The notes beneath the pieces were generated by a model. That model was not told the origin of the DNA. It did no database searches and saw nothing but the letters and a program-made list of their open reading frames with translations. Position numbers and translations under genes: made by a program. Of a DNA stretch of 64,000 nucleotides, positions 50,953-59,342 are shown in pieces. Origin of the DNA: Dyella_B acidisoli (lineage in GTDB: Bacteria > Pseudomonadota > Gammaproteobacteria > Xanthomonadales > Rhodanobacteraceae); assembly GCF_049532895.1 (NCBI RefSeq), contig NZ_CP064031.1:124001-188000 (forward strand), given 5' to 3'. Position 1 is the stretch's first letter. Each line of letters starts with the position of its first letter.

Positions 50953-51903
50953 TCAAACGTAGCGATCGGCAAGCCGATCCGTTGCCTGCACGAGCACGTC
51001 CACGATCGCGGGTTCCGATGCGGCGTGCCCGGCGACCACTACGTGGAACTCGGCTTCCGGCCATTCGGCGGCCAAGTCGACGGCGTTCTTCACCGGACAG
51101 ATGATGTCGTAGCGGCCATGCACGATGGTGGTGGGGATGTGCCGCAGTTTGCTTGCGTCACGCAACAACTGGCCCGGTTCGAAGAAGCCATGGTTGCGGA
51201 AGTAATGGGCTTCGATGCGGGCGAGGCTGAGTGCGACTTCAGGCGCGGCAAAACTGGCTTCGGTTTCGGGGCTTTCTTCCAGCGTGATGCCGCCGCCCTC
51301 CCATGCGCCCCAGGCGGTGGCTGCTGCCAGTCGCGTGTTTTCGTCGTCGCTGGTTAAGCGTTTCCAGTAGGCGTCGAGCATGTTGCCGCGTTCTTCGGGT
51401 GGTATCGCTGAAACATAGCGCTGCCATTTCTCAGGCAGAATCCACGATGCACCGCCTTCCTCGTAATACCAGCGGATTTCTTCCGGCCGGCAAAGAAAAA
51501 TGCCGCGCAAGACGAGGCCGAGCACGCGTTCCGGATGGGTTTGTGCATAAGCCAGTGCCAGCGTAGAACCCCACGAGCCGCCGAACACGACCCAACGCTC
51601 CACACTCATTTGTTCGCGAATGGTTTCGATGTCGGAAACGAGATGCCAGGTGGTGTTGTCAGTGAGATCGGCAAAAGGTATAGAGCGTCCCGCACCGCGC
51701 TGATCGAACAAGATGATGCGGTAGCGCGCCGGATCAAAGAAGCGTCGATGATAGGGAGACAAGCCCGCGCCGGGTCCGCCGTGCAGAAAGATCACCGGCA
51801 GCCCCTGCGGGTTGCCGCATTCTTCCACGTAAAGCGTGTGCCTGCTGTCCACCGCGATGCGATGCGTGCGATAGGGCTCGATCTCGGGATACATCGTGCG
51901 CAT
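50953..51903 (-). CDS. pip: Proline iminopeptidase
   Basis: A 316-residue alpha/beta hydrolase of S33. It has IFLHGGPGAGLSPYHRRFFD at the N-terminus, DQRGAGRS, the nucleophile motif GGSWGSTLALAYAQTHPERV, the late Asp in HGRYDIICPV and the His in VVAGHAASEP. It releases N-terminal proline. Located between two peptidase-type genes and the Lrp-like regulator gene. Confidence 0.95.
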   Translation of the reverse strand: MRTMYPEIEPYRTHRIAVDSRHTLYVEECGNPQGLPVIFLHGGPGAGLSPYHRRFFDPARYRIILFDQRGAGRSIPFADLTDNTTWHLVSDIETIREQMSVERWVVFGGSWGSTLALAYAQTHPERVLGLVLRGIFLCRPEEIRWYYEEGGASWILPEKWQRYVSAIPPEERGNMLDAYWKRLTSDDENTRLAAATAWGAWEGGGITLEESPETEASFAAPEVALSLARIEAHYFRNHGFFEPGQLLRDASKLRHIPTTIVHGRYDIICPVKNAVDLAAEWPEAEFHVVVAGHAASEPAIVDVLVQATDRLADRYV

Positions 51904-51936
51904 GAAAGTTGGGGTCCCTGGTTTGGAAAGTGGCGC

Positions 51937-52437
51937 TCAGTCGTTAGAAAGCGCGCGGGCCATATCCCACATGCTTCGCGTGATGGTGCGATTCGCATGC
52001 GGCGTCTGCAAAACGATCAGCGTCGTGGTGCTGATACTCGGATGGAGCTTCAGCAAGCGATCAAGCACGGACTGCAGATGCTCGATCGACATTGCCACGA
52101 CGCGCAGCAGGGCGGAATCCTCGCCGGCGAGGCGGCGGCAGTCCAGTACCTCAGGTACATCCGCGACCACTTTGCCGATACGCGAACACGTGCCGCCGTC
52201 GCAGCGCAATCGCACCATCGCCTCGATGCCAAAGCCCATGCGCTTGGGCTCAACCATGGCGCGATAGCCGGTGATGACGCCGGCTTCTTCAAGACGCTTG
52301 ACGCGCTCAGCCACGGCAGGAGCAGAAAGGCGCACCTTGCGGCCCAGTTCCGCGTAACCGATGCGTGCATCCTGTTGCAGGGCTTCGAGCAGCTGCCAAT
52401 CCTTGCCATCCCATTCGGGTTTCGATTCGTAGGTCAT
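51937..52437 (-). CDS. Lrp/AsnC-family regulator
   Basis: A 166-residue regulator from the ATG at 52437. The N-terminal helix-turn-helix is DWQLLEALQQDARIGYAELG, then VRLSAPAVAERVKRLEEAG, and the C-terminal RAM domain ends near SISTTTLIVLQTP. Lrp-type proteins bind amino acids. The gene is divergent from a DMT exporter gene, the classical arrangement for a regulator and its amino-acid exporter. A dyad TCAAA-N5-TTTGA lies at 52443-52457. Confidence 0.92.
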   Translation of the reverse strand: MTYESKPEWDGKDWQLLEALQQDARIGYAELGRKVRLSAPAVAERVKRLEEAGVITGYRAMVEPKRMGFGIEAMVRLRCDGGTCSRIGKVVADVPEVLDCRRLAGEDSALLRVVAMSIEHLQSVLDRLLKLHPSISTTTLIVLQTPHANRTITRSMWDMARALSND

Positions 52438-52442
52438 AAGAG

Positions 52443-52457
52443 TCAAAGATATTTTGA
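52443..52457. promoter_or_regulatory. Candidate Lrp-type operator
   Basis: TCAAAGATATTTTGA is a 15-bp dyad with perfect 5-bp arms and AT-rich centre, in keeping with Lrp/AsnC sites. It lies just before the regulator start, between the divergent genes. Confidence 0.5.
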
Positions 52458-52556
52458 TCGTTAGCGAAACATGCGGAAGGACTTCGGATCCATTATTCCT
52501 CGGTCGCGGGCTCAAGACTAGGATTTCAACTATTCCTGCCCCCAACGGGATCGACC

Positions 52557-53480
52557 ATGGATACCTCTGAACGCCTTGATGGGCGTGCGCTTACCTATAT
52601 TGCTATTGCTCTACTGACCTGGTCATCCGCCTATGCGGCCATCGCGTATGCACTGGCTTCGTTCACGCCGGGCGAAGTGGCGCTAGCACGGCTCGCCATC
52701 GGTGCGCTGTGTTTCGTAATGTTGCTTTTGGCCAGGCGTTCGCCGCTGCCGCGGCGTAGCGATTGGCTGCAGCTCGCCGTGCTGGGCGTGATCGGCCTTA
52801 CCGTTTACCACCTGTGCCTCAACTACGCGGAAACACGCATCGCCAGCGGTACGGCGTCGATCCTGATCTCCCTGGTGCCGGCCGTAACCGCCGCGCTGTC
52901 CGCATTCTGGATTGGCGAACGCATCAGCCTGCGCAGCGCAATCGGCCTGGGTGTGGCGTTGTTCGGCGTGGTGCTGGTGGTGCTCACCAGCGGCAAGGAA
53001 GTGCGCTTCCAGCCGATGGCTGCACTGGTGCTGGTGAGCGTGCTTGCCTCGGCGATTTTTTTCGTGGGACAGAAGCCGCTGTTCGTGCGCAATGACATGA
53101 TCGGCGTTACTACATTTGCTTTCATCGCCGGCACGCTGGGTGCAGCGCCGTTCGGTCTTGGGCTGCCGCACGCTTTGGTGGTAGCGCCGTGGTCGCACAT
53201 CGCCGCGCTGGTGTGGCTGGGTATTGCACCGACTTTCGTGGGCTATCTCACCTGGAACGCAGCGTTGCGGCGCGCATCGGCTTCGCAGGTATCCAGCTTC
53301 ATCTACTTCTCGCCGCCGATCGCGGTGTTGATCGGCTGGGTATGGCTGGGCGAGCAGCCGGGCTGGTTGACCTTGGTCGGCGGCGCGATCACGGTGGGTG
53401 GTGTGGCCCTGGCCAACACGAAGCGGCGTGTACCGGCAAGGACGGTGTCTGCCGAGACGGTTGCGGCAAAAGAGTGTTGA
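52557..53480 (+). CDS. EamA (DMT) family transporter
   Basis: A 307-residue integral membrane protein with ten predicted helices in two EamA halves, about 13-140 and 155-288. Marks include LAIGALCFVMLLLARRSPLP, LNYAETRIASGTASILISL and YLTWNAALRRASASQVSSF. Such transporters export amino acids or their derivatives. Divergent to an Lrp-like regulator gene, which suggests an amino acid as both substrate and signal. The start ATG lies in the short intergenic gap after the sequence GGGATCGACC. Confidence 0.92.
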   Translation: MDTSERLDGRALTYIAIALLTWSSAYAAIAYALASFTPGEVALARLAIGALCFVMLLLARRSPLPRRSDWLQLAVLGVIGLTVYHLCLNYAETRIASGTASILISLVPAVTAALSAFWIGERISLRSAIGLGVALFGVVLVVLTSGKEVRFQPMAALVLVSVLASAIFFVGQKPLFVRNDMIGVTTFAFIAGTLGAAPFGLGLPHALVVAPWSHIAALVWLGIAPTFVGYLTWNAALRRASASQVSSFIYFSPPIAVLIGWVWLGEQPGWLTLVGGAITVGGVALANTKRRVPARTVSAETVAAKEC

Positions 53481-53510
53481 ATTCGACAAGCACATCGAAC
53501 GCAAAGAGGG

Positions 53511-54206
53511 ATGCGCATGTATACGCTCTACATTGCCAACAAGAATTACTCTTCCTGGTCGCTGCGTCCGTGGGTGCTGCTGACGGAACTGGGTATTCCG
53601 TTTGAGGAAAAGCTGACGCCGTTTCAGGGCGGCACGTCATCGAGCTGGGATGCGTTCCGCGAGTTTTCGCCTACCGGCAAAGTGCCATGCCTGCACGATG
53701 GCGATACGGTGGTATGGGACTCGTTGTCGATCGCCGAATATCTGGCGGAGCATCATGCTGCCGTATGGCCGGCCGATGCACGCACCCGAGCATGGGCGCG
53801 CAGTGTCGCGGCGGAAATGCATTCGAGTTTTCAGGAACTGCGTTCGCAATGTCCCATGAATTGCGGTATTCGCTTGCAATTGCACACGATTTCACCGGCG
53901 CTGTCGCGGGATATCGCACGCGTGCAGGAGCTTTGGCACGAAGGATTGAAACGCTTCGGCGGCCCTTATCTAGCCGGCACTGCTTTCACGGCAGTGGACG
54001 CGTTCTATGCGCCAGTCGTGTTCCGTCTGCAGAGCTACCACCTTCCCATCGATGAGACCTCGCAAGCGTATGTGCAGCGCATGCTGGCTTTGCCGTCCAT
54101 GCGTCGTTGGTACGACGCTGCCTTGAAAGAAACCTGGCGCGATCCTGATCACGAAGAAGAAACGCTGCGTCAGGGCAGCTTGCTGCAGGATCTGCGCGCG
54201 GCGTGA
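53511..54206 (+). CDS. Glutathione S-transferase family protein
   Basis: A 231-residue two-domain GST. The thioredoxin-like N-terminal domain has LYIANKNYSSWSLRPWVLL with a Ser-type active site, FSPTGKVPCLHDGDTVVWDS for glutathione binding and LSIAEYLAEHH. The helical C-terminal domain has FAPVVFRLQSYHL-like sequence (DAFYAPVVFRLQSYHLP). Substrate unknown. Starts 30 bases after the transporter stop, likely cotranscribed with it, and ends before a weak terminator. Confidence 0.92.
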   Translation: MRMYTLYIANKNYSSWSLRPWVLLTELGIPFEEKLTPFQGGTSSSWDAFREFSPTGKVPCLHDGDTVVWDSLSIAEYLAEHHAAVWPADARTRAWARSVAAEMHSSFQELRSQCPMNCGIRLQLHTISPALSRDIARVQELWHEGLKRFGGPYLAGTAFTAVDAFYAPVVFRLQSYHLPIDETSQAYVQRMLALPSMRRWYDAALKETWRDPDHEEETLRQGSLLQDLRAA

Positions 54207-54243
54207 TGCTGCGCTTCTCGCTCGCCCATGTCGCGAGGCGACT

Positions 54244-54263
54244 AGCGAAATCTTCGCTTTTCT
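54244..54263 (+). terminator. Short terminator-like hairpin after the GST gene
   Basis: AGCGAA (54244-54249), loop ATC, TTCGCT (54253-54258), then TTTTCT-like tail. Six pairs only; moderate support. Confidence 0.45.
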
Positions 54264-54356
54264 AGAACAACCGAAGCTCGAATGCGTTTCTGCATATGCC
54301 CAATCGTGGCGAGAACATGTTGCTGGTGGGCATCACGTTCTAACGTCGATGCAAGC

Positions 54357-55106
54357 TCAGAGCTTGTAAGCGCGATGAATCGCCACGATCCCGTTGCTGA
54401 GGTTGCGCACTTCAACACGCTCGAAACCCGCGCGCTCCATCATGGCTTTGAGCGTTTCCTGATCCGGATGCTTGCGGATCGATTCGGCCAGGTATTGGTA
54501 GCTGTCCGCGTCACTGGCGAACAACCTTCCCAGCTTCGGCAGCACCTGGAACGAATGGAAATCGTAGAGCTTGCTGAACAGCTCGTTGCGCACCTTGGAA
54601 AACTCCAGCACCAGCGCGCGACCGCCCGGCTTGAGCACGCGGCAGATGTCCGCCAGTGCCTTGTCCTTGTCGGTCACGTTGCGCAGGCCGAAGGCCATGG
54701 TCACAGCGTCGAAGCTGTTGTCAGGAAAGGGCAGTGCTTCGGCATTCAATTGCGTCCAGCGCAGGCCGCCGACCAGTCCACGATCGGTGAGCCGGTCGCG
54801 GCCCACGTTGAGCATGGCTGCATTGATATCACCCACGATCACTTCGCCACTCTCGCCCACGACCGGCTTGATCAGCGCCGCGATGTCGCCGGTGCCGCCA
54901 GCAAGGTCCAGTACGCGGTCGCCGCGGCGGATGCCGCTGATGGCCACGAAATGGCGCTTCCATAGGCGATGGATGCCGAACGACATCAGGTCGTTCATCA
55001 GGTCGTAGTTGTGGGCGACCGAGGTAAATACCTGGCCGACCAGCTTTTGCTTCTCCGTGACCGGCACGTCGCGGAAACCGAAATGGGTGGTGGGCTGCTC
55101 GCTCAT
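54357..55106 (-). CDS. ubiE: Ubiquinone/menaquinone methyltransferase UbiE
   Basis: A 249-residue SAM methyltransferase from the ATG at 55106, where the family N-terminus (THFGFRDVPVTEKQKLV) begins. It has YDLMNDLMSFGIHRLWK, motif I RVLDLAGGTGDIAALI, the family signature AMLNVGRDRL and LRNVTDKDKALADICRVLKPGG. It methylates the ubiquinone (and demethylmenaquinone) ring. Divergent from the sulfur/cytochrome genes at 55232. Confidence 0.97.
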   Translation of the reverse strand: MSEQPTTHFGFRDVPVTEKQKLVGQVFTSVAHNYDLMNDLMSFGIHRLWKRHFVAISGIRRGDRVLDLAGGTGDIAALIKPVVGESGEVIVGDINAAMLNVGRDRLTDRGLVGGLRWTQLNAEALPFPDNSFDAVTMAFGLRNVTDKDKALADICRVLKPGGRALVLEFSKVRNELFSKLYDFHSFQVLPKLGRLFASDADSYQYLAESIRKHPDQETLKAMMERAGFERVEVRNLSNGIVAIHRAYKL

Positions 55107-55231
55107 GCGCGAATGGTACAGGATGACGCGCGACGATAAAGCTGGCTTATCCGTCATATAGGCAACATGCAGTGGTCTGATGGCCTCGGCCGGCGTAGCC
55201 TTGCGGCCAACTTCCGCAAAGGGGCTGGGGC

Positions 55232-55768
55232 ATGAAACGTTCGATTCCGTTTTTCTGTATCGTCGGTCTGCTTGGTTGCGCTGCTGCTGTGCAAAGTGCG
55301 CCGACGCAACCGATCACCGCGGCTGGCAATTACCATCCGCTGCCCAAGGCGGCCTATCAGCCCGATCCGGCAGCGACCTACAAAGTGGTGTTTTCGTTGA
55401 CCAAGGCCAGCGATAAGCCCGACCAGATCAACCCCGCGCTGGAGCGTGTGGCGCGCACGGTCAACCTCTACGCATCCGCTGGCGTGCCGCTGGATCATCT
55501 CAAGTTTGTTGCAGTGGCCTATGGGCAAGCCACACCGCTGGTGCTCGACGACGAGCATTACAAGGCGCAATTTGGCGTGGCCAATCCCAACCTTCCGGTG
55601 ATTGCGCAATTGCGCAAGGCCGGCATCGACGTCGCGGTGTGCGGGCAGGCGATGGCTGAGCATCACTATGCGAACGAATGGGCGTCGAAAGATGTGACGC
55701 TCAGCTTGGCCGCGCTCACCACCATCACCGAGCTGCAGCAGCAGGGTTACGCCCTGATGCCGTTGTAA
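55232..55768 (+). CDS. Secreted DsrE-like protein
   Basis: A 178-residue protein with a signal peptide ending near residue 22 (GLLGCAAAVQSA). The mature part is a DsrE/F-like alpha/beta fold: ATYKVVFSLTKASDKPDQIN, then ALERVARTVNLYASAG, HLKFVAVAYGQATPLVL, then RKAGIDVAVCGQAMAEHHY with Cys137-type cysteine as in sulfur-transfer DsrE proteins. DsrE-type proteins move persulfide sulfur. First gene of a four-gene rightward set, 12 bases before the next gene. A periplasmic DsrE is less common than the cytoplasmic form. Confidence 0.8.
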   Translation: MKRSIPFFCIVGLLGCAAAVQSAPTQPITAAGNYHPLPKAAYQPDPAATYKVVFSLTKASDKPDQINPALERVARTVNLYASAGVPLDHLKFVAVAYGQATPLVLDDEHYKAQFGVANPNLPVIAQLRKAGIDVAVCGQAMAEHHYANEWASKDVTLSLAALTTITELQQQGYALMPL

Positions 55769-55780
55769 GAAGGATCGATC

Positions 55781-56731
55781 ATGTTGCTAGCTTGGAAACG
55801 TTGCCGGCGATGCGTGTCGCTGGCTGCTCTGCTGGCTGTCGCTTGCGGCGTGGTGAACGCCGCTCAGCAGGATTATCTGCCGCCGTGGAATCCGCCGCCG
55901 GCGGGAGGCGTCTCCTTTTCGGTGCCGCCATTTGATGCGATTGCGGATCTGCATGGCGATATCGTCGATCCGCAGCTCACTGTGTTCTTCGCTGGCAACC
56001 AGTTCATGGTGGTGCACGATCTGGTGGAAGCGTTCAAACAACGCTATCCGCAGTACCAGCGTGTGTTCGTCGAGACGCTTCCACCGGGCATCCTTGCCAA
56101 GCAGATTGAGACAGGTTCACTGGTGATGGGCAATCTGCGCGTTGCCTTGAAGCCGGATATCTTCACCAACGGCAAGAGCTCCATCGCGGAGTTGCAGAAG
56201 CAGCGTGGCTGGTTTGCCGATACGGTCGACTACGCGCGCAATCCGCTGGCGATCATGGTGGCGAAGGGCAATCCCAAACACGTCGAAGGCTTGAAGGATC
56301 TCGGTCGTGCCGACGTGCGCGTGAGCATGCCCAATCCGCAGTGGGAAGGCATTGCCAAGCAGATCGAGGCAAGTTATCGCAAAGCGGGCGGTGACGCGCT
56401 GGATCACGCGATCATGGATGGCAAAGTGAAGGATGGCAGCACTTATCTCACGCGCATCCATCACCGCGAATCGCCCTTGCGCGTATTGCAAGGCGAGTCC
56501 GACGCCGCGCCGGTGTGGTCGACCGAAGCGTATTTCCAGCAGCAGATTCTGCATCGCCCGGTGGAAACGATCGCGATACCGGCGGAACAGAACGTCACCG
56601 CAACCTATACCGCAGCGCGCATGAAGGATGCGCCGCACGAGCAGGCGGCCAAGGACTTCCTCGCCTTTATGGCTACTGCCGACGCACAGGAGATCTATCG
56701 CAAGTACGGCTTCCAGCCGGCGCAACCATGA
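55781..56731 (+). CDS. ModA/PstS-like periplasmic binding protein without an ABC permease
   Basis: A 316-residue secreted protein; signal peptide at about 1-27 (AALLAVACGVVNAA). The mature part has a type II binding fold: LTVFFAGNQFMVVHDLVEAF, PPGILAKQIETGSLVMGNL, IMVAKGNPKHVEGLKDLGRA, then the VRVSMPNPQWEGIAKQIEAS hinge and YTAARMKDAPHEQAAKDFLA. It resembles ModA-type molybdate- or anion-binding proteins. There is no permease or ATPase gene beside it; it is coupled instead by ATGA to a cytochrome c gene. A role delivering a sulfur or other anion to the cytochromes is an inference. Confidence 0.75.
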   Translation: MLLAWKRCRRCVSLAALLAVACGVVNAAQQDYLPPWNPPPAGGVSFSVPPFDAIADLHGDIVDPQLTVFFAGNQFMVVHDLVEAFKQRYPQYQRVFVETLPPGILAKQIETGSLVMGNLRVALKPDIFTNGKSSIAELQKQRGWFADTVDYARNPLAIMVAKGNPKHVEGLKDLGRADVRVSMPNPQWEGIAKQIEASYRKAGGDALDHAIMDGKVKDGSTYLTRIHHRESPLRVLQGESDAAPVWSTEAYFQQQILHRPVETIAIPAEQNVTATYTAARMKDAPHEQAAKDFLAFMATADAQEIYRKYGFQPAQP

Positions 56732-57390
56732 ACTCGTTGCGCTTGGTTTTGCTTGCATGCTGCGTGCTGATCGCAAAGAGCGCTTTGGCAGGTACACCGG
56801 ACGGTGCCACGATCGCACAGCAAGGAAACGGCCACGGCGCGGCGCCGTGCATGGCGTGTCACGGTGCCGATGGTGGCGGGCAGGCAGCGGCGGGCTTTCC
56901 GCGCCTTGCAGGATTACCGCAGGCGTATTTGCGCAAGCAATTGGAAGATTTCGCCAACGGCTCCCGCAGCAACGCCACCATGCAACCCGTCGTGATGAGC
57001 TTGACCGATGCGGAGCGTGATGCGGTGGCGGAGTATTACAGCAAGTTGCCTGTGCCGTCGGCGCCACCTGTAAAGACACCGGATGGTGAAGCCGCGCACG
57101 TTGCGCAAACACTGGCCACACGTGGACGTTGGCCGAACGGCTTGCCTGCGTGCGAACAATGCCATGGTCCCAGCGGCGGCGGCGTAGGTGATCACTTTCC
57201 GCCGTTGGCCGGGCAATCGGTGCTCTATATCAGCAATGCGTTGCATGCATGGAAGCAGGGTGCGCGACACAACGATCCGCTGCAACTGATGCAAACCGTC
57301 ACGAGCAAGCTGAGCGAGGCAGATATCGCGGCGATCAGTGCGTGGTATGCAGCGCAGCCTGCTTCGACGGTGAAGGAGGCGCAGCCATGA
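56728..57390 (+). CDS. Diheme cytochrome c (c4 type)
   Basis: A 220-residue periplasmic cytochrome. A signal peptide ends around residue 21 (LIAKSALA). Two heme sites: CMACH (41-45) and CEQCH (142-146), each followed by a c4-like GG-FPRLAGLPQAYLR and FPPLAGQSVLYISNAL segment with sixth-ligand Met in each half (TMQPVVMSL, LMQTVTSKL). Two tandem c-type domains are the cytochrome c4/TsdB plan. It overlaps both neighbours by ATGA and probably takes electrons from the following TsdA-like enzyme. Confidence 0.9.
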   Translation: MNSLRLVLLACCVLIAKSALAGTPDGATIAQQGNGHGAAPCMACHGADGGGQAAAGFPRLAGLPQAYLRKQLEDFANGSRSNATMQPVVMSLTDAERDAVAEYYSKLPVPSAPPVKTPDGEAAHVAQTLATRGRWPNGLPACEQCHGPSGGGVGDHFPPLAGQSVLYISNALHAWKQGARHNDPLQLMQTVTSKLSEADIAAISAWYAAQPASTVKEAQP

Positions 57391-58313
57391 AGCCGTCACC
57401 ATGGATGATGATAGGAGCGTTGTTCCTGCTCGCCGCATGCAATCAAAAGGCGCAGCAAGCCGCACCATCGGTAGCGAATGAACCCGCCGCCGCGGCAACA
57501 TCGCCGAAGCACGCGAGCGGTTTCGAGCCACCTGCAGATTCCTCGATTCCGAGCGACGACTTCGGCAAACAGATCGCGCTAGGTCGACAGATCTTCATCG
57601 ACACGGGCCGCTACGCCAAGGGCTACGTCGGCAATCAACTAAGTTGCGAGAACTGCCATCTTGATGCGGGCCGCCTTGCGCAATCCGCACCACTGTGGGG
57701 CGCGTATCCCATGTATCCCGCTTACCGCAGCAAGAATCATCACGTGAATACGTTCGCCGAACGCCTGCAGGGCTGCTTCCAGTACAGCATGAACGGCAAG
57801 GCGCCACCGCTTGGTGATGACGTGCTGGTCGCGTTGGAGGCGTACGCGTATTGGATGTCCAAAGGCGAATCGATCGGCGTCGCGCCTCTCGGTCATGGCT
57901 ATCCGAAATTGCCAAAGCCCGCGCAGGCTCCAGATTACGCGCGTGGCGAATCCGTCTTCAAGCGCGACTGCGCGCTGTGCCACGGCGACAATGGCCAAGG
58001 CCAGCAAGCAGCCGGCCGTACTGTTTTTCCTCCGCTATGGGGGCCGCAATCCTTCAACTGGGGCGCCGGCATGGAACGACTCGACAACGCTGCCGGTTTC
58101 ATCAAGGCCAACATGCCCTTGAGTCGTGGCAATACGCTGACCGATCAGGATGCGTGGGACGTGGCGTACTTCATGAATGGTCACGAGCGTCCGCAGGATC
58201 CGCGTTTCCATGGCTCCATCGAGGAAACCCGCAAGGCGTATCACGACACGCCAGATTCATTGTATGGCGCGACGGTCAATGGAAAGACGCTAGGCGAGGG
58301 TGTCCTGAAATAA
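57387..58313 (+). CDS. tsdA: TsdA-type thiosulfate dehydrogenase (diheme lipoprotein)
   Basis: A 308-residue diheme cytochrome c with a lipoprotein signal (LFLLAACNQ, Cys18). Heme 1 is bound at CENCH (87-91) and heme 2 at CALCH (195-199). The TsdA hallmark is the heme-1 axial cysteine Cys130 in RLQGCFQYSMNGKAPP, which matches the R-x2-C-x2-RSMNG signature of thiosulfate dehydrogenases. Met243 in ANMPL is the probable heme-2 ligand, and PPLWGPQSFNWGAGMERL is the family block. It joins two thiosulfates to tetrathionate, or the reverse. Fourth gene of a coupled set with a c4 cytochrome as the likely electron partner. Confidence 0.88.
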   Translation: MKPSPWMMIGALFLLAACNQKAQQAAPSVANEPAAAATSPKHASGFEPPADSSIPSDDFGKQIALGRQIFIDTGRYAKGYVGNQLSCENCHLDAGRLAQSAPLWGAYPMYPAYRSKNHHVNTFAERLQGCFQYSMNGKAPPLGDDVLVALEAYAYWMSKGESIGVAPLGHGYPKLPKPAQAPDYARGESVFKRDCALCHGDNGQGQQAAGRTVFPPLWGPQSFNWGAGMERLDNAAGFIKANMPLSRGNTLTDQDAWDVAYFMNGHERPQDPRFHGSIEETRKAYHDTPDSLYGATVNGKTLGEGVLK

Positions 58314-58359
58314 CAACGCCCATGGAATTCTGAAGGCTGCAGACTATGAACTGCTGCAG

Positions 58360-58401
58360 CGCCCTCTGCAGATGAAGGCGATAAACCATGTGCAGAGGGC
58401 G
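58360..58401. terminator. Inverted repeat after tsdA
   Basis: CGCCCTCTGCA (58360-58370) pairs perfectly with TGCAGAGGGCG (58391-58401) across a 20-base loop, about 46 bases past the tsdA stop. No T-run, so it may be a mRNA 3' hairpin rather than a strong terminator. Confidence 0.5.
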
Positions 58402-58432
58402 GTTGACGCGGTGATATGCGGATTTGGCGCCT

Positions 58433-58594
58433 CTATTGGACCCAGTACATTTTGTGATTTTGCAGTTTCAATGTGACTGGCTCGTTTGGTGACAATTTGA
58501 TGTGTTCTTTTTCTTCAATCGTTGTCTTCAGAATGGTTTCGACCTGCCGAACAAGTTCATTGTTCGCAGGGAGTTCCTTGGTTTTCTCGGCCAT
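58433..58594 (-). CDS. Small hypothetical protein, 53 residues
   Basis: Starts at the ATG at 58594 with GGAG eight bases upstream; in-frame starts at 58600 and 58651 are less well placed. Sequence MAEKTKELPANNELVRQVET, then ILKTTIEEKEHIKLSPNEPV and TLKLQNHKMYWVQ: Lys/Glu rich, soluble, with an amphipathic helix then a short beta-rich end. No homologue recognised. The Lys/Glu/Asn-rich, lower-GC codon use differs from the genes around it, in line with a mobile or recently acquired origin. The region 58595-58879 shows no gene. Confidence 0.5.
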   Translation of the reverse strand: MAEKTKELPANNELVRQVETILKTTIEEKEHIKLSPNEPVTLKLQNHKMYWVQ

Positions 58595-58879
58595 TTTCAT
58601 GTCTCCGGTTGATACGGCTTGGCTTTCGAAGACGAGCCACGACATGTACATGCCATCACTGTGGTCCGACAGTGCAACTACGCAACATCTTTAGCTCCAG
58701 AGTAGGTGCTGACGAGCACCAGCTCAGGTTTCTCTATGCCGCTCTCGTCGCCATCTCGGTTTTTCCGGACCATCCGCTTCGTTCGTGCGAAGCGGATGTT
58801 GAGGCTTACAAACGCGCAGTAAAGCTGGCGTATAAGCGCCGTGAGATGTTTTTACCTGTTTAGAAGAGTCGGCTACATA

Positions 58880-59342
58880 TCCCTCGTGCAGTTCCTCGCT
58901 GGTGTTCAAGGGCTCAGTTGAGACAGGCGTCTGTTCGGATGCTGTGGTCGTATGTTCGATTTCGGTCACCGCGCGTGGCGTTTCTTATTGTTCGCTGCGC
59001 GTGGTCTTCAGAATGGAGTGGCGCATTTCGCGTGCGAGGATCACGCGTACGTCGCGCGCCATATCTTCCAGTGCGGTATCAGAGTCGAGTTTGCCGTTGG
59101 TGTCGATCCACACAATGCGGCGTTCGCGCAGTTTCTGGATGAAGCCGCGGAACAGAGCTTTGTCGAAGAATTTCGGTGCCAGCGGTTCGCTGAGCAGGCT
59201 CAGGCGCTGGGCAGTTTGCGTGCAGACCTTTTCCAGTTCGAAAGCGATGTTGGTGTGCGGGCCACTTTTCACCACTGCGGCGATGGCAATGTAGTAGCAC
59301 TCGGACGCCCGGATCAGACTGTGTGCAACTATCATTCGCAAA
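58880..59342 (-). pseudogene. plsB: Decayed partial copy of the plsB 3' end
   Basis: Translated leftward it gives ALVKSG-type and LSLLSEPLAPKFFDKALF, then FIQKLRERRIVWIDTNGKLD, nearly identical to the C-terminal part of the intact plsB at 62941. The reading frame is broken by an in-frame TAA (58985-58987) where the intact copy has a Lys codon: SEQ-stop-ETP versus SEEKETL. Past the stop the same frame continues TEIEHTTTASEQTP and EELHE, still matching the intact tail, then diverges at about 58880. The alignment runs to about 59342 and offset is about 4121 bases. Both copies are in the same direction. No 5' part of plsB is present. Confidence 0.85.

Noticed and set aside
58522..58863. Rightward 113-codon frame opposite the 53-residue ORF
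   Set aside because: No ribosome site or recognised domain; it is mostly the complement of the leftward ORF and of non-coding sequence.
58724..58969. Separate 81-codon leftward gene next to the plsB fragment
   Set aside because: It is the continuation, in the same frame, of the plsB pseudogene after its in-frame stop (58985-58987), not a gene of its own.
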